The notes: generated from the sequence alone by a model not told the origin. A stretch of DNA of 64,000 nt from Amaurobius ferox (GCA_951213105.1 OX578142.1:119082854-119146853); one strand, 5' to 3'; shown: positions 1-13,420, counted from the stretch's first letter. Program-made: numbers and translations.

Positions 1-1386
1 TTGTTCCTGTAGGTTGCTGTTTGTATCTCTGCAAGAAGTGGTCCTACTGCCTACTTATATCCCCGTCTATGCCATTACTGTATTAAATTATACTTCTGGA
101 ATTAACATCACTTATTTATATATGCCATCTCTGTCTGTGTGTCCCGTAACATTACACTCTATTCACTCTTTCATGGTGCTGTATTTTCTGTGTCGGGTAG
201 TGTATATTATGTAAAGACTTGTCAGGGTTATATGTCGTTAAAGACATTACATTTGTGTTTTAAAATGTATGTGAATTTTGCAGGTAGGAAAGTGAACTGT
301 TCGTATATAATTAATAAATGAATGAAGAACATTTTACTAATTAAAAGTTTTACTGTACGGGAATAATATAAAAATTAAAATTAAAATTAATTTTTCCAAA
401 GATAAACCCCACAGAGTTGAAACTATTTTCATAAAATTTGACACTTTATTTTATGAAACACCGTGAATAAAACTATGTATTCAGAAGCAATATTAAGTAA
501 ATAAAGTAATCTATCTTTTCCGGACACCCTAAATATGTAGATAAGTTAATAAAATAGTTCGAATAACAGCTATGTATTTATACTTAATCTAAGTGAAAAT
601 GTTTTTAAATTAGGACAATTGTCTTCTAATAAATACGTTCCATAAAAATATCTAATACTGTCTTTAATAATTCGTCATTAAACTATGTTTCAAATAGTTG
701 CTTCAAAACTAGTGTTATTTTTATAAATTGCAATTCTTACTAGAGCGTTGAACATTAAATATATTAGTTTTAAATCAACTATTCCTAAATCCTCGAAAAA
801 TATTAAAAGTGCATAAAGGATTTTATAAATGTCTCTATTATCCCCATGCAAATATAGCGTGCCTGTCACTGGAACTGCACAATGACAGCTTATCTTACTT
901 TTCCATTCATGATGAATATATATTTTCCGTGTTACTTTTTGGAGCGCTGAAGGTGAAAATTATTAAATGCAACAATCTGGATGCATAAGATGATGAATCG
1001 AAACATCTGTGTCCAACATGAATTTTTAGCACTTAACTCTTCAAATGTTACAATGACAATAAAACAACACCCCTATACATTTACAAATTAAGTAGTTTTC
1101 TCATAAATATAATATTTCTGTCTTATTAAAATAAAATACCATCGCAGAATTATTTCCACATTTCTAACAACCTTTTCCTTTTAAACATATGCACCGCACA
1201 GGTGCAAATCTTGTATTCAACTCCAGGTTAATCATTTCTATTTTGAATAATCGTGGATATTGTTATAATAAAAATTAGTTTGGATACGTAAATGGCATTG
1301 TTGTACCAGTTTCGTGATTATTAGTATTCTACAGCAATCAATAACAGATAATTGTAAAACTGTATCAAATAATTGCATAACTTAAT
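1..1386. other. AT-rich sequence, no gene seen
   Basis: Only short AT-rich open frames without recognisable domains occur here. I see no splice-flanked exon, RNA gene or terminal repeat. Treated as intergenic or old repeat sequence. Confidence 0.5.
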
Positions 1387-1656
1387 AATTAATAAATACA
1401 TTAAAGCTGCAACTATATTAGTTAAAACTCAGGTAACAGAATATTTGATACATAAAAATTTTACATTTTTCTCTGCACAATAGAACCTGTCAACCAGAAA
1501 TAATTGTCAATAGCACTTTATAATTAATAAATACATTAAAGCTGAAACTATATTAGTTAAAACTCAGGTAACAGAATATTTGATACATAAAAATTTAAAA
1601 TTTTTCTCTGCACAATAGAACCTGTCAACCAGAAATAACTCTCAATAGCACTGTCA
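1387..1656. repeat. 135-bp tandem duplication
   Basis: A block starting AATTAATAAATACATTAAAG and ending near a stretch reading CAACCAGAAATAA occurs twice head to tail with a period of about 135 bp. The copies differ at only a few positions, so the duplication is fairly recent. A third, short partial repeat of the CTGTCAACCAGAAATAA end follows at about 1647-1670. No coding content is visible. Confidence 0.8.
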
Positions 1657-1677
1657 ACCAGAAATAATTTTACACGT

Positions 1678-2360
1678 GTTGTTGTTGTTGTGGCTTATCC
1701 TCCGGCTGTCTGACGAAGTCAGACAAGATCCATTAGACCGTTGACCCTAAGGAAGTCGAGGACCAGAAGGGGGAAGAGTATATGTCCTCTCTGGAAAGTC
1801 CCAGACAGTCCAGGATGTGTTCAGGAGAAGCCTGATGAGCTTGACATTTAGAGCAGACTGCAAAAATCTTCCTGCCCTCAAAAAACGAGAGACCTTTTGT
1901 GTGGCCGCTTGCTAATCTGGATATTGCAGTTCGAGAGGCTCTGTCACAATTGAGAACGAACGAAGAGCCCGGCTCTCTGCCCGCATGCCAGTGATGGCTG
2001 GGAAGAACCCTCCACTCCCTCGAAATTTCAGAATTGACTATGGATTGATGTTCAGAAAAAGTAAGGGCCGAAGAGGAAGGACCAGAGTGGCCACAACCCT
2101 CCTTGGCCAGTCCATCCGCTTGCTCATTGCCGAAAATGTCAACGTGGGATAGAATCCACTGAAAATGAACATCATGGGACTCTGAAATGAGCTTGAGTTT
2201 GAGAAGGATGGAAATACTAGTTTGATCTCCAACTGCAATCCAATTATGGAGGTGTTTGAAGAGAGCTGCGGCTGTCCGAAAGGATCCAGAGGTCCCCAAA
2301 GTCGTTTTCGTTGAGAGCAACTTCAAGACCTTGCTCAATTTTACGCTTTCCTGCATTTAA
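1678..2360 (-). pseudogene. LINE 3' end with RNase H remnant
   Basis: Minus-strand frame of about 207 codons ending near 1733. It contains the last RNase H motif (SHVDIFGNEQADGLAKEG) and, downstream, a Cys/His-rich tail (CSKCQAHQASPEHILDC) typical of the C-terminus of I/LOA-type arthropod non-LTR retrotransposons. Upstream RNase H motifs are not intact and there is no reverse transcriptase, so this is a 5'-truncated copy. The element ends at about 1680 in a simple (CAA)n-like tail, seen on the plus strand as GTTGTTGTTGTTGTGG, which supports minus-strand orientation. The same kind of tail ends the SINE at 20388, a hint that this type of LINE may mobilise that SINE (inference). Confidence 0.7.
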
Positions 2361-2898
2361 ATATTGACTTTTAAAAATATTTCATATTTTTGGAAAGGTT
2401 TAAATAATAAAAATTCACACACTAGTTTTTGAAAAATAGAGAAAAATTCTCAACTAAAGACTTGAATTAGTATTATAATTAAATAAAGTAAATCTAGGAA
2501 TGAAGAATATAAATGAAGAGAAGTTTATAAGTAATTGATTCTGATGACTTTTTAATTTTTTTTCGAACGGGAAACTAACGACGCTGTTAAATTTAGTTAA
2601 GGTATTGTAGCAATTGTTTATCAGACATTTTTGTGATCGCCTCCTTCTAAACATTCATTCTTGAAATGTAGTTTTGTGTTTATTTTAGTTATCAAGTGAC
2701 AGCATGATGGTAAATAATTGATGAGTCTTGATTTTGGAGCTAACATGGCAAAAAAATTAAGTTAATATGTCAGGTGATTTATCTCTGTAGTAAACGTTTA
2801 ACACGTTAAGATATACATTTGCTGCATACAAAAAAGTGACGCACCACTAAGAACAGAGCAAGAGTCGCGAAAGTCGTTATGTAACTGCTTTTTAACTA
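2361..2898. other. no gene seen
   Basis: AT-rich sequence between the LINE fragment and the 26-bp tandem repeats. Only short open frames without recognisable motifs. Confidence 0.4.
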
Positions 2899-3056
2899 AA
2901 TATGCAAATAATTTGAATCATTATGCAAATAATTATGTAAATAATTTAAATCATTTAATAATGCAAATAATTTAAATGATTTAATAATGCAAATAATTTA
3001 ATTGATTTAATAATGCAAATAATTTAAATCATTTAATAATGCAAATAATTTAATCT
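2899..3056. repeat. 26-bp AT-rich tandem repeat
   Basis: About five to six imperfect head-to-tail units built on ATGCAAATAATTTAAAT plus ATTTAATA (26 bp). Sequence variation is mainly in the TCATTT/TGATTT part. A minisatellite with no coding potential. Confidence 0.8.
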
Positions 3057-5340
3057 TTTTAAACATATGTACCGCACAGGTGAAAATCTTGTATTCAGCC
3101 TTATAACCTTGTAAGCGCATATGGCGTTAACAAAGCACACAAAAATGACTTAAGTTGGAACGCATCTAACTTGAGCCTTCACACGGGCGAAATATGTCAC
3201 TGCTTTTGTAGTTTCGTTACGTGAAGTCTGTAAAAGTACTTATTTGTAATTTACGATATTAGTATCCACTTTCCAAATACAAATAATGTATTCGCGATTT
3301 CGGGCTGTATAACAGCTTATGTCTGTCATTTCATTAACATTACTACTGATGATGGGCGTTACGACATTCGAAATCGCTCTGGCACTATAAAATTTAACTT
3401 TTCGTATACTTACTTCATTAATGGTGTTTTTAAACAGTTTACAAAATTTGTAGTCTTTTCTAGGAAATATTTTAAAATTTTGAAATATTTGTAGCATAAA
3501 CGTTCAAATACAGCACGGTATAATATTTGTAAAACCCCACAAACTATCTATGTGTAATGTTCGTCGTTAAATTTACAGATTGCAAAATCTAGATTTTATA
3601 AATAACGGATTTATTTAAAATAATATATATATTGCCCAACTCGTAACTGCACAAGCTTGTTTTGCATTTCTCTTTAAACTAAAAAGGGGAATATAAATTA
3701 TATATTTGTTGCTGATCTTGTAAATATCTACCAGGAGAATTTTATTTCTGTATATTTTTAAACTGTTGTAGGAAACCCATTTCTACTCTCTAGCATTTAC
3801 AATGGCAATATCCGATATGGGTTTTTATCCTTAAATCGAGAACTTCTCAGAAGACGAACCGCATTTTAAAATCAGCAGAAGACTACTTACTGAAATTCTT
3901 ATTCGAAGAATACCACAAAATACCAGTATAAAATGTATTTTCAAAAAAGAAATTTCACTGCTAAAGATCCATAATGCTTTACAATAAATTAAAGTATTTG
4001 ATTTATGTTAAGACTTCAAATAGACCGTTTGGTTGAAAGGTTGGAAAAATATTTATACAATTTATGGAATTACAGATTTTATAGATAAAAAGGAATATAC
4101 TAGGTCATCACATTCAAGAAAGGTATCTCAGGTAACAAAACGAATAACTGGTGATGTAGTTGGTAAAAGAGTTAGTCAAGAACTTTTTAATCCACAAAGA
4201 AAGTGAAATAGCCAAATAGAACAAAAATTTGGTTTACTCTATACCTTGGGGTATTATTATTTTTGATTAAGATAAAAAGTGTAGATAATGTAGATATCCT
4301 AAAATCTACACTATTTAAAATTGTGAATTTCAAAGTAACAAATGATAAATTTCGTCAATTATCTTATATTTTAAAATAAAGGAAATGCTCATAAAATAGC
4401 AATATTGCAAATACGTAAACATTTGATATAGATTAATTAATCTTGTAAAAATCAAATCATTCTATTGTTGTTATTACATATGGCTTTATTGGAAATCAAT
4501 TCATTACATAACTGGTATCTCACAATGATAGAAAGGTAGAAAACAATTAAATGAACTAACAAAGCCTATCATATTACTACTGCGATAAATGTTTAAATGT
4601 TTATTGTTTCTGCTATATATTCTTCATACTAAGGAAGTAATAAGTCATTGTCATCGTTAGGGTGTTTATAAGTAGCCTTGTCTTTATGTCAAAAGCAACC
4701 ACTAATCTTTAAACGGTCGTTTATATAAGACTTTGGATAAACAGCCATCTATGGCAGACCGGCATCATCCAAATATCAATGTTTCCTTAATTACATTTGT
4801 GTGGAATTAAAGGAGGATAAGTAAATGCGAAATTACTTTCAGAAATTCCATAAGAAAACATTTATTTCATTGTCTTTAACATAAATATCTTGTTTGTAAG
4901 GTTTGTTGCTGTGGAGCAAATTAACTGATTTATAACACATCTTCACCATCGCTCATTAGGGCATATCAGTAGCAATAGTTTATCACTACAGGTTTGTGTT
5001 GACGGCTAATAGTTCTACTTAGCTCAAAAGCAATGAAACCGATGTCCTGCTCTGATCGATATTGCATTTGCTTCCGTACACTGGAGGAGAATTGAAGACA
5101 TCGATCTCTTTACTTTTTGTTACATTTGCTATTAAAACCTAGTTCGTTCTAAAAGAACACATATATTTTTGATCTCCTTTCCTGAAAATTGACACTTATT
5201 TTTAAATTGCTTCCATCATCTTTATCTATCTTAAAAGAATACGCAAATATGCAGTTGCAAAGTGATTAAAGTGCACAAAAAATATTCTGTTTACAAACTA
5301 ACTCGAAAATATCCCAACGTGTAAAATCTACACCGTTTTA
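3057..5340. other. AT-rich sequence, no gene seen
   Basis: No open frame longer than about 85 codons and none with recognisable similarity. No terminal repeats noticed. Probably old, decayed repeat or intergenic DNA. Confidence 0.4.
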
Positions 5341-6507
5341 TTAACACTTTACAACATAGTTGAAAAGTGTTTATAATTTCGTTCATTCTGTCTGTCTGTC
5401 TGTCCGTTCGCACGATAACTGCCGTAAAAATGACTTTATCAAAATGAAATTTTAATATGTTTTTGAGACAGTCTGTAAGACATATGATAATGTAAATAAA
5501 TAATATCACCCAATTAGTTTTGGATTGAATCCGGGTTGAAGAAATGAAATACATTGAACCCTATGACACAGAATTTTTCAAACATTTTTTAAGGGAATTT
5601 AAAATTCACAAATTGCTTCGAAAATTTTAGTAAATATTCAAATTATCCCATAAAATATATAAAAAACATTTCAGCTAAATATGTTCGGTAGCTTTTTAAA
5701 TAAAAATTAAAATAATAATTGCACCCATATTATATGAAAAGATCACGTGACCCATTTCAAAATAAAATATGGCATTCATCTTGTGACAAAATCGTGATTT
5801 TTAAAGTCCTTTTCAATATATATTTAGTGTTGCATCCGTCCTCAAATCGCTTTACTCTTTTTTCTGTGTTTTTATATACTTTGTCGACGCAATTACAATA
5901 TTTTGGAGTTTAAATCATCATCAACTTTGATAATTTCTACAACGAATCCTAGCTTTCACGTATGGAGTATGTAAACACATCAAGCTGTAAGATGCGTTGT
6001 ATAAGAATTACTGAATTTCTTTAACGCTAAATTATTTAGCTCTGGAGCCTGCAATTGAGCTGATATGAGTGAAACAGTCATTGATTTTAAATAGAGAAGC
6101 AGACGATTCCATAGTATTGCTTCTTTGATGAAGTTTTAAGCATAGAGTTAGAAAGTAATTTTACCTCCATGGTTTTACGGTTTTAAGTAAAATAAATTAG
6201 CGTAGTATTCTGATAATTTTAAAAATATCGCCACTGAATGAAAGGAATGGAAAAAAGTTTATGAATGGAATATTCACTGCTTTTATATAGAGAGCCAGAC
6301 GATTTATACTTCGATGAAGTTATTTGAATAAATTTCATTTGTTTCGATGAAGTTTTCAAATATAATAAATTATTGAAATATTGTGATAATTTAAAAAATA
6401 TCACCGCTGAATATATCGTATTTCAGACATGTTTCAATAAAATTGCATTTCATTTGGAAAGTGTTTCATAATCGATGCTTTATGCATGTTTGATTTGTCT
6501 TGTTTTT
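5341..6507 (+). repeat. Dispersed AT-rich repeat family, copy A
   Basis: Starts with TTAACACTTTACAACATAG, followed by a short TCTG microsatellite (CTGTCTGTCTGTCTGTCC), and ends near a small imperfect hairpin (roughly ATGCTTTATGCAT) and a T-rich tail. The unit has no long open frame. The same order of conserved blocks (microsatellite; ATAATATCACCCAATTAGTT; a block ending ACCTAATTTTTCAAAC; TGTTGCATCCGTCCT; AATTATTTAGCTCTGGAGTC) recurs at six other places in the window on both strands. It looks like a non-autonomous mobile element of unknown class; no clear terminal inverted repeat is visible. Confidence 0.7.
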
Positions 6508-7086
6508 TAATAACCCTGAGAAAGTCGATGTAAGAAGTATATTTTTATTACGTTTGTAAGATGCTGTTTTCTAAATTACATCATTCCAAAATTGAAAATT
6601 GAATAAGAATCCTTTTAAACTTTTAAAAGTCATATTTAATGAAAGAATGCTATTTCTATAATTCTACTTAACGTCTATCTATTGTGAGATATCGGTCAGT
6701 TTAAATTTATTTTATATATCTCCAAATATATATGGTATATATTTCAAACAGAAGCAAATTTGATCTAAGGTAAACTTTTAACTCCAGAGATTCAACGGCT
6801 TTCTCGTAATTTTATATTAGCGTTTCACTTCCTCTTGAAACATACCAGCTGTTCCATGAATTCATTCTGTTCCCTTGAAATAACTCATCGGTAGCTTCGT
6901 GTTTGCCATTTTAATTTAATTTACGATCCTATTCTTATCATTTGTTTTCAAATATATTACGAATAATTTTGCAGTTTTCATGTTTGATTGTGAAATGTAT
7001 TGAGATAAAATTAGTATTATAAATGGTTATGTAAACGCGGATCATGATGAATTCCCGATGAAATTTTCTAATACTGCAAAAAATAT
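6508..7086. other. no gene seen
   Basis: AT-rich spacer between copies A and B of the dispersed repeat. No coding or RNA feature recognised. Confidence 0.4.
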
Positions 7087-7558
7087 AACAAGAAAGATCA
7101 AACATGCATAAAGCATTAATTATGAAACACTTTCCAGCAGGAATGCAATTTCATTTAAACATCTCTAAAATGTGATACATTCAGCAGAGATATTTTTAAA
7201 ATTATCATAGTGCAATAATTTGAAACTTCATCAAAAAAGGGATACTATAAAATCGCTTGCTTCTCTATCTAAGTAAAATCAATGAATATTCCATTCATAT
7301 CACTTATATTCCAGACTCCAGAACTAAATAATTTTGCGCTGAAAAATTCAGCAATTCTTATACAACTCATCTTGCAATCGCTTGTTTTGTTTACATTATG
7401 CATACGTTAAACTTAGACTTCGTTGTAGAAATAATCAAAGTTTAGTGATCATTTAAAATAAAAAAATACTGTAATTGCGTAAGCACAGAATTTAGAAACA
7501 CAGATAACATGCAAAAATAAAGCAGTTTTTGGACGGATGCAACACTAAATATAAATAC
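7087..7558 (-). repeat. Dispersed AT-rich repeat family, copy B (truncated)
   Basis: Minus-strand copy beginning with AGATCAAACATGCATAAAGC (the hairpin end) and continuing to the block that reads ACGGATGCAACAC, where it stops abruptly at the hairpin end of copy C. About 470 bp of the unit is present; the microsatellite end is missing, so copy B is truncated or was interrupted by copy C. Confidence 0.65.
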
Positions 7559-8538
7559 AAGAAAGATCAACCATGCATAACGCATCGATTATAAAACAAT
7601 ATCCAACTGCAATTTTATTTAAACATCTCTAAAATACGATTTATTCAGCGACGATATTTTTTTTAATTATCCCAAATCTACAATAATTTATTTTATTTGG
7701 AAAATTAAAGCCATGGAGGTAAATGTACTTTCTAACTCCATGCTTAAAACTTCATTCAAACTTTATTCAAATGACGTCATCGAAATATAAATCGTCATCG
7801 AAATACAAATTCATACACTTTTATTCTAGACTCCAGAGTTTAATTTTACGTGAAAAAAATTCAACAATTCTTATACGACTAATTTTATAATCACTTGTTT
7901 ACATTTTAAATTCATTAAAGTTAGGTTTCGTTATAGAAATAATCAAAGTTTGATGATCATTTAAACTCAAAAATATTGTAATTGCGTTGGCGCAGAATAC
8001 AGATGTACAGAAAAAACGCAAAAACAAAGCAGTTTTAGGACAGATGCAATACGACATATAAATTAAAAAGAACTTTAAAAATCATATTTTTGACACAAGA
8101 TGGATGCCATATTTCATTTTGAAGTTGGTCACGTGACCTCTAGATATTATATGGGTGTCATTATTATTTTAATTTTTATTTTAAAAACTATCGAACATAT
8201 TTTGCTGAAATTTTTTTTATATATTTTATGGGATAATGTGAATATTTTCTAAAATTTTCGAAGCAATTTGTGAATTTTAATTTCGTTTAAAAATTTTTTG
8301 AAAAATTAGGTCCCATAGAGTTCAATATATTTAACTTTTTCAACCCGGATTTAATCCAAAACTAATTGGGTGATATTATTCATTTACATTACCATATGTC
8401 TCACAGACCGTCTCAACAACATACTAAAATTTCATTTTGATTAAGTCATTTTTTCGGCAGTTATCGTGCGAACGGGCAGACAGACAGACAGAATGAACAA
8501 AGCCATAAACACTTTTCAACAATGCTGTAAAGTGTTAA
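7559..8538 (-). repeat. Dispersed AT-rich repeat family, copy C
   Basis: Minus-strand copy running from the hairpin end (AGATCAACCATGCATAACGC) to the microsatellite end (CAGACAGACAGACAGAATG, then GTAAAGTGTTAA). About 980 bp, shorter than the other full copies through internal deletions. It lies directly against copies B and D in the same orientation, giving a three-copy cluster. Confidence 0.7.
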
Positions 8539-8542
8539 CAAA

Positions 8543-9840
8543 AAAGATCAATCATGCTTAAAGCATTGATTATGAAACACTTTCCAACTTCAATGCAATT
8601 TTATTTAAAAAAGTCTAAAGTGCAATACATTCCTCGGTAATATTTCAAAACTTATCACAATACTACATTAATTTATTATATTTGAAAACTTAAACCTTCA
8701 TTGAAAAAAAAGGAACTTCATTCAAATGGCGGCATTGGAGTATAAATTGCCTGAATTAAACATCTCTAAAATGCGATACATTCCTGGGTTATAGTTTTAA
8801 AATTATCATAATACTACAATAATTAATTATATTTGAGAACTTCATCGAAAACAAATGAAATTTATTCAAATGACGTCATCGAAATATAACACGCCTGGTT
8901 CTCTCTATAAAAGCAGCATTTCATTCATAAACGTTTTTCCATTCATTTCATTCTTCACAATACCATAATAATTTATTTTATTTAGAAACTTGTGATCATG
9001 GAGGTACAAGTAATTAAACTTTATGCTTAAAACTTCATCGAAAAAATCGCCCTTCTCGCTGTAAAATCAATGAATATTTCATTCATATCAGCTACATTGC
9101 AGAATCCATGAGCTAAATAATTTTGAGTTAAAGAAATGCAGCAATTCTAATACAACTCATTCTACTTTTTTTGCTGTTTACATTTTACATAAGTGAAAAA
9201 TATGCTTCATTGTAGAAATAATCAATTTTGTATAATCATTCAAACTCAAATATATTGTATTTGCGTTGTTTCAGTATGTAGATACACAGAATTTAAGCAA
9301 AAATAAAGTAGTTATAGGACGTATACAACACACAATATGAATTAAAAAGAACTTAAAAAATCACGATTTTGAAACAAGATGGATGCCGTATATCATTTTG
9401 AAGTGGGTCATGTGATCTTTTCATTTCATGGTCACGTGATCTTTTCATATAAGAGGTGTAATTATTATTTTAATTTTTATTAAAAAAACTACTTAATATA
9501 TTTCGCTGAATTTTTTTTTATATATTTTATGGAACAATTTGAATATTACCTAAATTTTTCGAAGCAATTTGTGAATTTTAAATCCGCTTAAATGTTTGAA
9601 AAATTAGGTTCCATAGGGCTCAATGTATTTCATTTTTTCAACCCGGGTTCAATCCAAAACTAATTGGGTGATATTATGCATTTATATTCCCATAGGTTCT
9701 ACAGACCGTCTGAACAAGATAGTAAAATTGCATTTTGATTAAGTCATTTTTACGGCAGTTATCGTGCTAACGGACAGACAGACAGACAGACAGAATGAAC
9801 AAAGTCATAAACATTTTTCAACTTTGTTGTAAAATGTTAA
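8543..9840 (-). repeat. Dispersed AT-rich repeat family, copy D
   Basis: Minus-strand copy of about 1.3 kb from AGATCAATCATGCTTAAAGC to GTAAAATGTTAA. Its first about 180 bp is partly duplicated internally (blocks beginning ATCTCTAAAATGCGATACAT), which explains the extra length. The TCTG/CAGA microsatellite is at about 9775-9795. No open frame of note. Confidence 0.7.
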
Positions 9841-10749
9841 TAAAAACGCGTGCTATTTTCTAAGGATGCTAGAACTGACTTATTCTAATCTCGCAATAAA
9901 GAAATGATTATATGTGAAAGAGCAACTTCAAGAATATCGTTAAATACGTTTTGACTGTGGTTCAGATAGACTGGTTCTCTGATCCATGGTATTTTTATCT
10001 CGAACTATGAATAAGCTGATGGAAAAGTTTTACATATTACTAACGGTAAAAGATTTTATTCAATTAAAATATTTTATTCATTTATTCAAATAATGTTTTT
10101 AATAAGCATTCCTGAACAAGAATCAAGCGCTTTTAAGGTGATGTCTGTGTGTGTTGAAGGCCCAGACCACACGACCAACCCTAGGGCTTATGGCAACTTA
10201 ATGTGTGGCCGGATGTCTGTGTTTATATGTATGTGTATAACCCTTTTTTTGTGGCCATTGAACAATTTATTTACAGAACACATAAAAATCTCAATTAAAC
10301 ATTAATAACAATATACACAATTATAATGAATTCCCAATTTACCTACGCTTGACCTCGGGGTGCACAGTTAACTTTGCATTAATTTGTATATTTTTTTTTA
10401 TTATCCAAAACTTGTGCTTAATTACTTTTTTTTAGGAAGGCAAAATATAATTTCATTTGGACAAATATCCCATTAAGCATAAAGTTGCCCTTAACACTGT
10501 AGATCACATCAAAATATGTTCAGACATCACATATAAAACATTTAAAATCAATATATAAATTTCATACCTTCATTACATAAGAATGACTCTCAATGAGTGT
10601 TGGTAGCTATCCCTCTGCACATTGGAATGGGTGTCAAGATTAAATTGAAGGTTAGTTCATTATTTGGGCGGTTCATGAAAAACACTGCCAGTCTGAGAAG
10701 GTCGGTTGAGGATCATCAGGTGACGAAGAATTTAGCCAAGTATTATTCC
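9841..10749. other. no gene seen
   Basis: AT-rich sequence. An open frame of 70 codons at 10093-10305 has no recognisable domain and I do not call it. No RNA gene seen. Confidence 0.4.
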
Positions 10750-11310
10750 AGAGATGGGCACACTGTCCACTTTCCTTCTCCCCCTCTTAACGTCGGCTTA
10801 AACCCAGCGGATCGTGAGATCTGCGTACAGGCTTTACCAAAGAGTTGAGATCAGATGCGTTTCCGCAGAGATTGTCTGCTGCTTAGGAGCCCGGGATTGA
10901 TGCTCCGCAAACACTCCGTACATGCAGTATCACAGTTGCCACGGTTTAAATGCAGCTAAGGGGGCAAGGTTCCACACCACGCCGTTTCGGAGGCAGAGCT
11001 GTGTTGCACTGCAACCCCCCAAAAAAAGAATGACGACTTTCTTCATTTTCGGAGATGGGCACACTGTCCACTTCCAGTCTCCTCCTCTTACCGTGGGCTT
11101 ACGCCCAGCGGATTGTGAAAACTTGCGTACAGGCTTTACCAAAGAGTTAAGATCAGATACATTTCCGTGATATTGTCTGCTGCTTATGAGCCCGGGATTG
11201 ATGCTCCGCAAATACTCTGTACATGCAGTATCACAGTTGCCACGGCTTAAATGCAGCTAAGGGAGCAAAGGTCCCACTCCACGCCGTTTTGGAGGAAGAG
11301 CTGTGTTGCA
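10750..11310. repeat. 301-bp GC-richer tandem duplication
   Basis: Two head-to-tail units, at about 10752-11052 and 11053-11310, start with GAGATGGGCACACTGTCCAC and share blocks such as AGCCCGGGATTGATGCTCCG and CATGCAGTATCACAGTTGCC. The period is 301 bp and the copies differ by scattered substitutions. They are much GC-richer than the surroundings. Open frames inside (up to 93 codons) lie in different frames in the two copies and look like chance. Origin unknown; a SINE-like or satellite unit is possible. Confidence 0.75.
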
Positions 11311-11870
11311 TTGCAACCACAAAAACAATGACGAGAAGCTCTACTTCGTTGGTCGCCACCGCCCGAAGAATTGCGCCCTCGCGCTGAATATAGGCTCCGG
11401 CTCGTTTTGGCTACGAGTCGCCACACTTCACCGGACTCACGACCTAGACCGGACTCACGATCCTATCCGAAAGCATTGGCCGCCCTAGATAGGGGCCACG
11501 GATACCGGGCCTGAGATGCATCTAAGTGCATGCCGGATCGGGCTTCACAAAACACAAGTGCCACGCACTTGGAGTGCTATTTTCTCGAGATCAAAGCAAG
11601 TAACTAATTTTTTTACATTTCTAAAAACTTCCAGTTATTTTAAGACGAGGGGAACGACAAACATAAAGGGAGGAAGTCCCCAAAATCCCATTCGCTGTTT
11701 CCCAAGCGCAATAAAAAAGGTGGTCCAAAAAAGCTTCACACCTATTGTTTTCGAAGCGACGCTCATTTTTTATGCGCTCCACAAAAACACAAGAACCAGA
11801 GGGCTTTCTACAAACCGGGTGGTCCAAGGATCGGACCCCGACGCGGGCCACACCTGACAGGGCTATAAAT
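11311..11870. other. GC-richer repeat-like segment
   Basis: Continues the GC-rich character of the preceding duplication, with blocks rich in CCGGACTCACGA and GGTGGTCC. Open frames of 61 and 113 codons have no recognisable motif. Probably a fragment of a mobile element I cannot name. Confidence 0.3.
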
Positions 11871-12560
11871 TTTCAGAGATTTGTAGCTCAACTTTGACAT
11901 TTTGCTGCAAATTGTAAATCTCTGAATATTTACAATCCATGTCAGTGCGCATACACCCCAACGGCGCCAAAAAATCTCAATTCCGTCTGTGCAAAGGCCT
12001 AGCTATATACATAATACAAACATCATTGTATACATTTCAATTATATTACATTGCCCTTTTCCTCCCAGGATTACGTATAAAAATATGTGATTACTCTATC
12101 GCATGTGTGTGTGTGTGTATGTCATTGAGTCTGTGGAGACGATATCTCACGAATGAATGAAATGGTTCGAACGAAATTTGGTACAAAAATTACAATCAGT
12201 GAATACTGGAAGCCTATTTTTTATATGCCATCGATGTTCAGGACACGCCCAAATTTTGAAATAAAATTTTGAAAAAAAATCCTCAAAAAATTAAAACCTT
12301 CAATAAAGTTATGTAAATAATTAATTCTTATGTAATGTTTCATTATAAAATTATTGACACCAACTTTAGAACACTAGCATGAACCGTTCTTGAGATATTG
12401 CACATTTTTCAAATACAGTTATAAAAAATTACATAATACTAAAGGTATTAACAATTGTGAAAGTTGTTCACTTTTCATATGTAATATTATGAGATAAATT
12501 TGTTATCATCATTCTCATGGATCTAGCTCGTTCCATTCACGAGAGAAGATACTTTAGGTA
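11871..12560. other. no gene seen
   Basis: AT-rich, with a short (GT)n run at about 12104-12117 followed by a block (CTCACGAATGAATGAAATGG) that looks repeat-derived. No gene recognised. Confidence 0.35.
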
Positions 12561-13420
12561 ATAGTTTTGTATTTGGACGCTATTAGTCGTTTATGTACTA
12601 TAAGAATAACCTATGTCCATAATACTTATCGAAATTTTGGCGACGAATTTGGCGGAATATTCCCAACTTGCTTTTCTTTTAAATGTTGCCAAATTGACGA
12701 AAATCTCGCCAAATTGATAAAAATGACGACTAATTGGAGTAAATTCAATATCTTGGAACGAATATAAGAATCTACTATAAGAATAACCTATCTCTCCAAC
12801 TGTAAAGCTTAACGAAATTCTGGCATATCGCCAACTTAGCAACTTTTTTCATGTTGTCAAATTGATAAAAATATCACCAAACTGATAAAAATGACATTAA
12901 GCAATGAAACTGACGACTAAATGGTGAAAATTCAATATCTTAGAACATATCGAGTATAGAATAATTCATTTCTCTCTACGTCTGTAATTCTTGGAGAAAC
13001 CTTTGACGGGATGTCATTAGTTAAATTGACAATTTTTCTAAATATTGCCAGATTGACGAAAAAGTCGCCAAATTGATAAAAATGTCACCACATTGATAAA
13101 TGTGGTGACATTTTTATCAAAATGACGCTCAGTGGGAGTTTAAATGGACGCTTAATGGAAATGTTTTGCAAATTTTTAATGCCTTCATCAGACGGGCATG
13201 GCTTTTAGTATGTATATAAGAAATATCTTTATCTCCATTTGTTTGTAACTCTTGACGGTACATTTGGTGAACTTGGCAAATAATCTAGCGAAATATCGAT
13301 AACTTAACGATATTTAGCTCCAGATTGACAATAATCGTCAAAATTGCAAAAATGAAGCCAAGTTAATAAAAATGACGCCTATTTGATGAATTTATTAAAA
13401 TATGTTTATATATTGACTAT
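12561..13420. repeat. Internally repeated segment with a perfect hairpin
   Basis: Short phrases such as CGCCAAATTGATAAAAATGA, CCAAATTGACGAAAA and GGCGAATTT-like variants recur many times within 860 bp. A perfect 20-bp inverted repeat with a 4-base loop lies at 13075-13118. The same phrases recur at 60380-60830 next to a Helitron-like 3' end, so this may be a relative of that element. No coding content. Confidence 0.55.

Noticed and set aside
5385..5410. CRISPR-like or regulatory array from the repeated TCTG blocks
   Set aside because: They are a microsatellite inside a dispersed repeat, in eukaryotic DNA, with no spacers.
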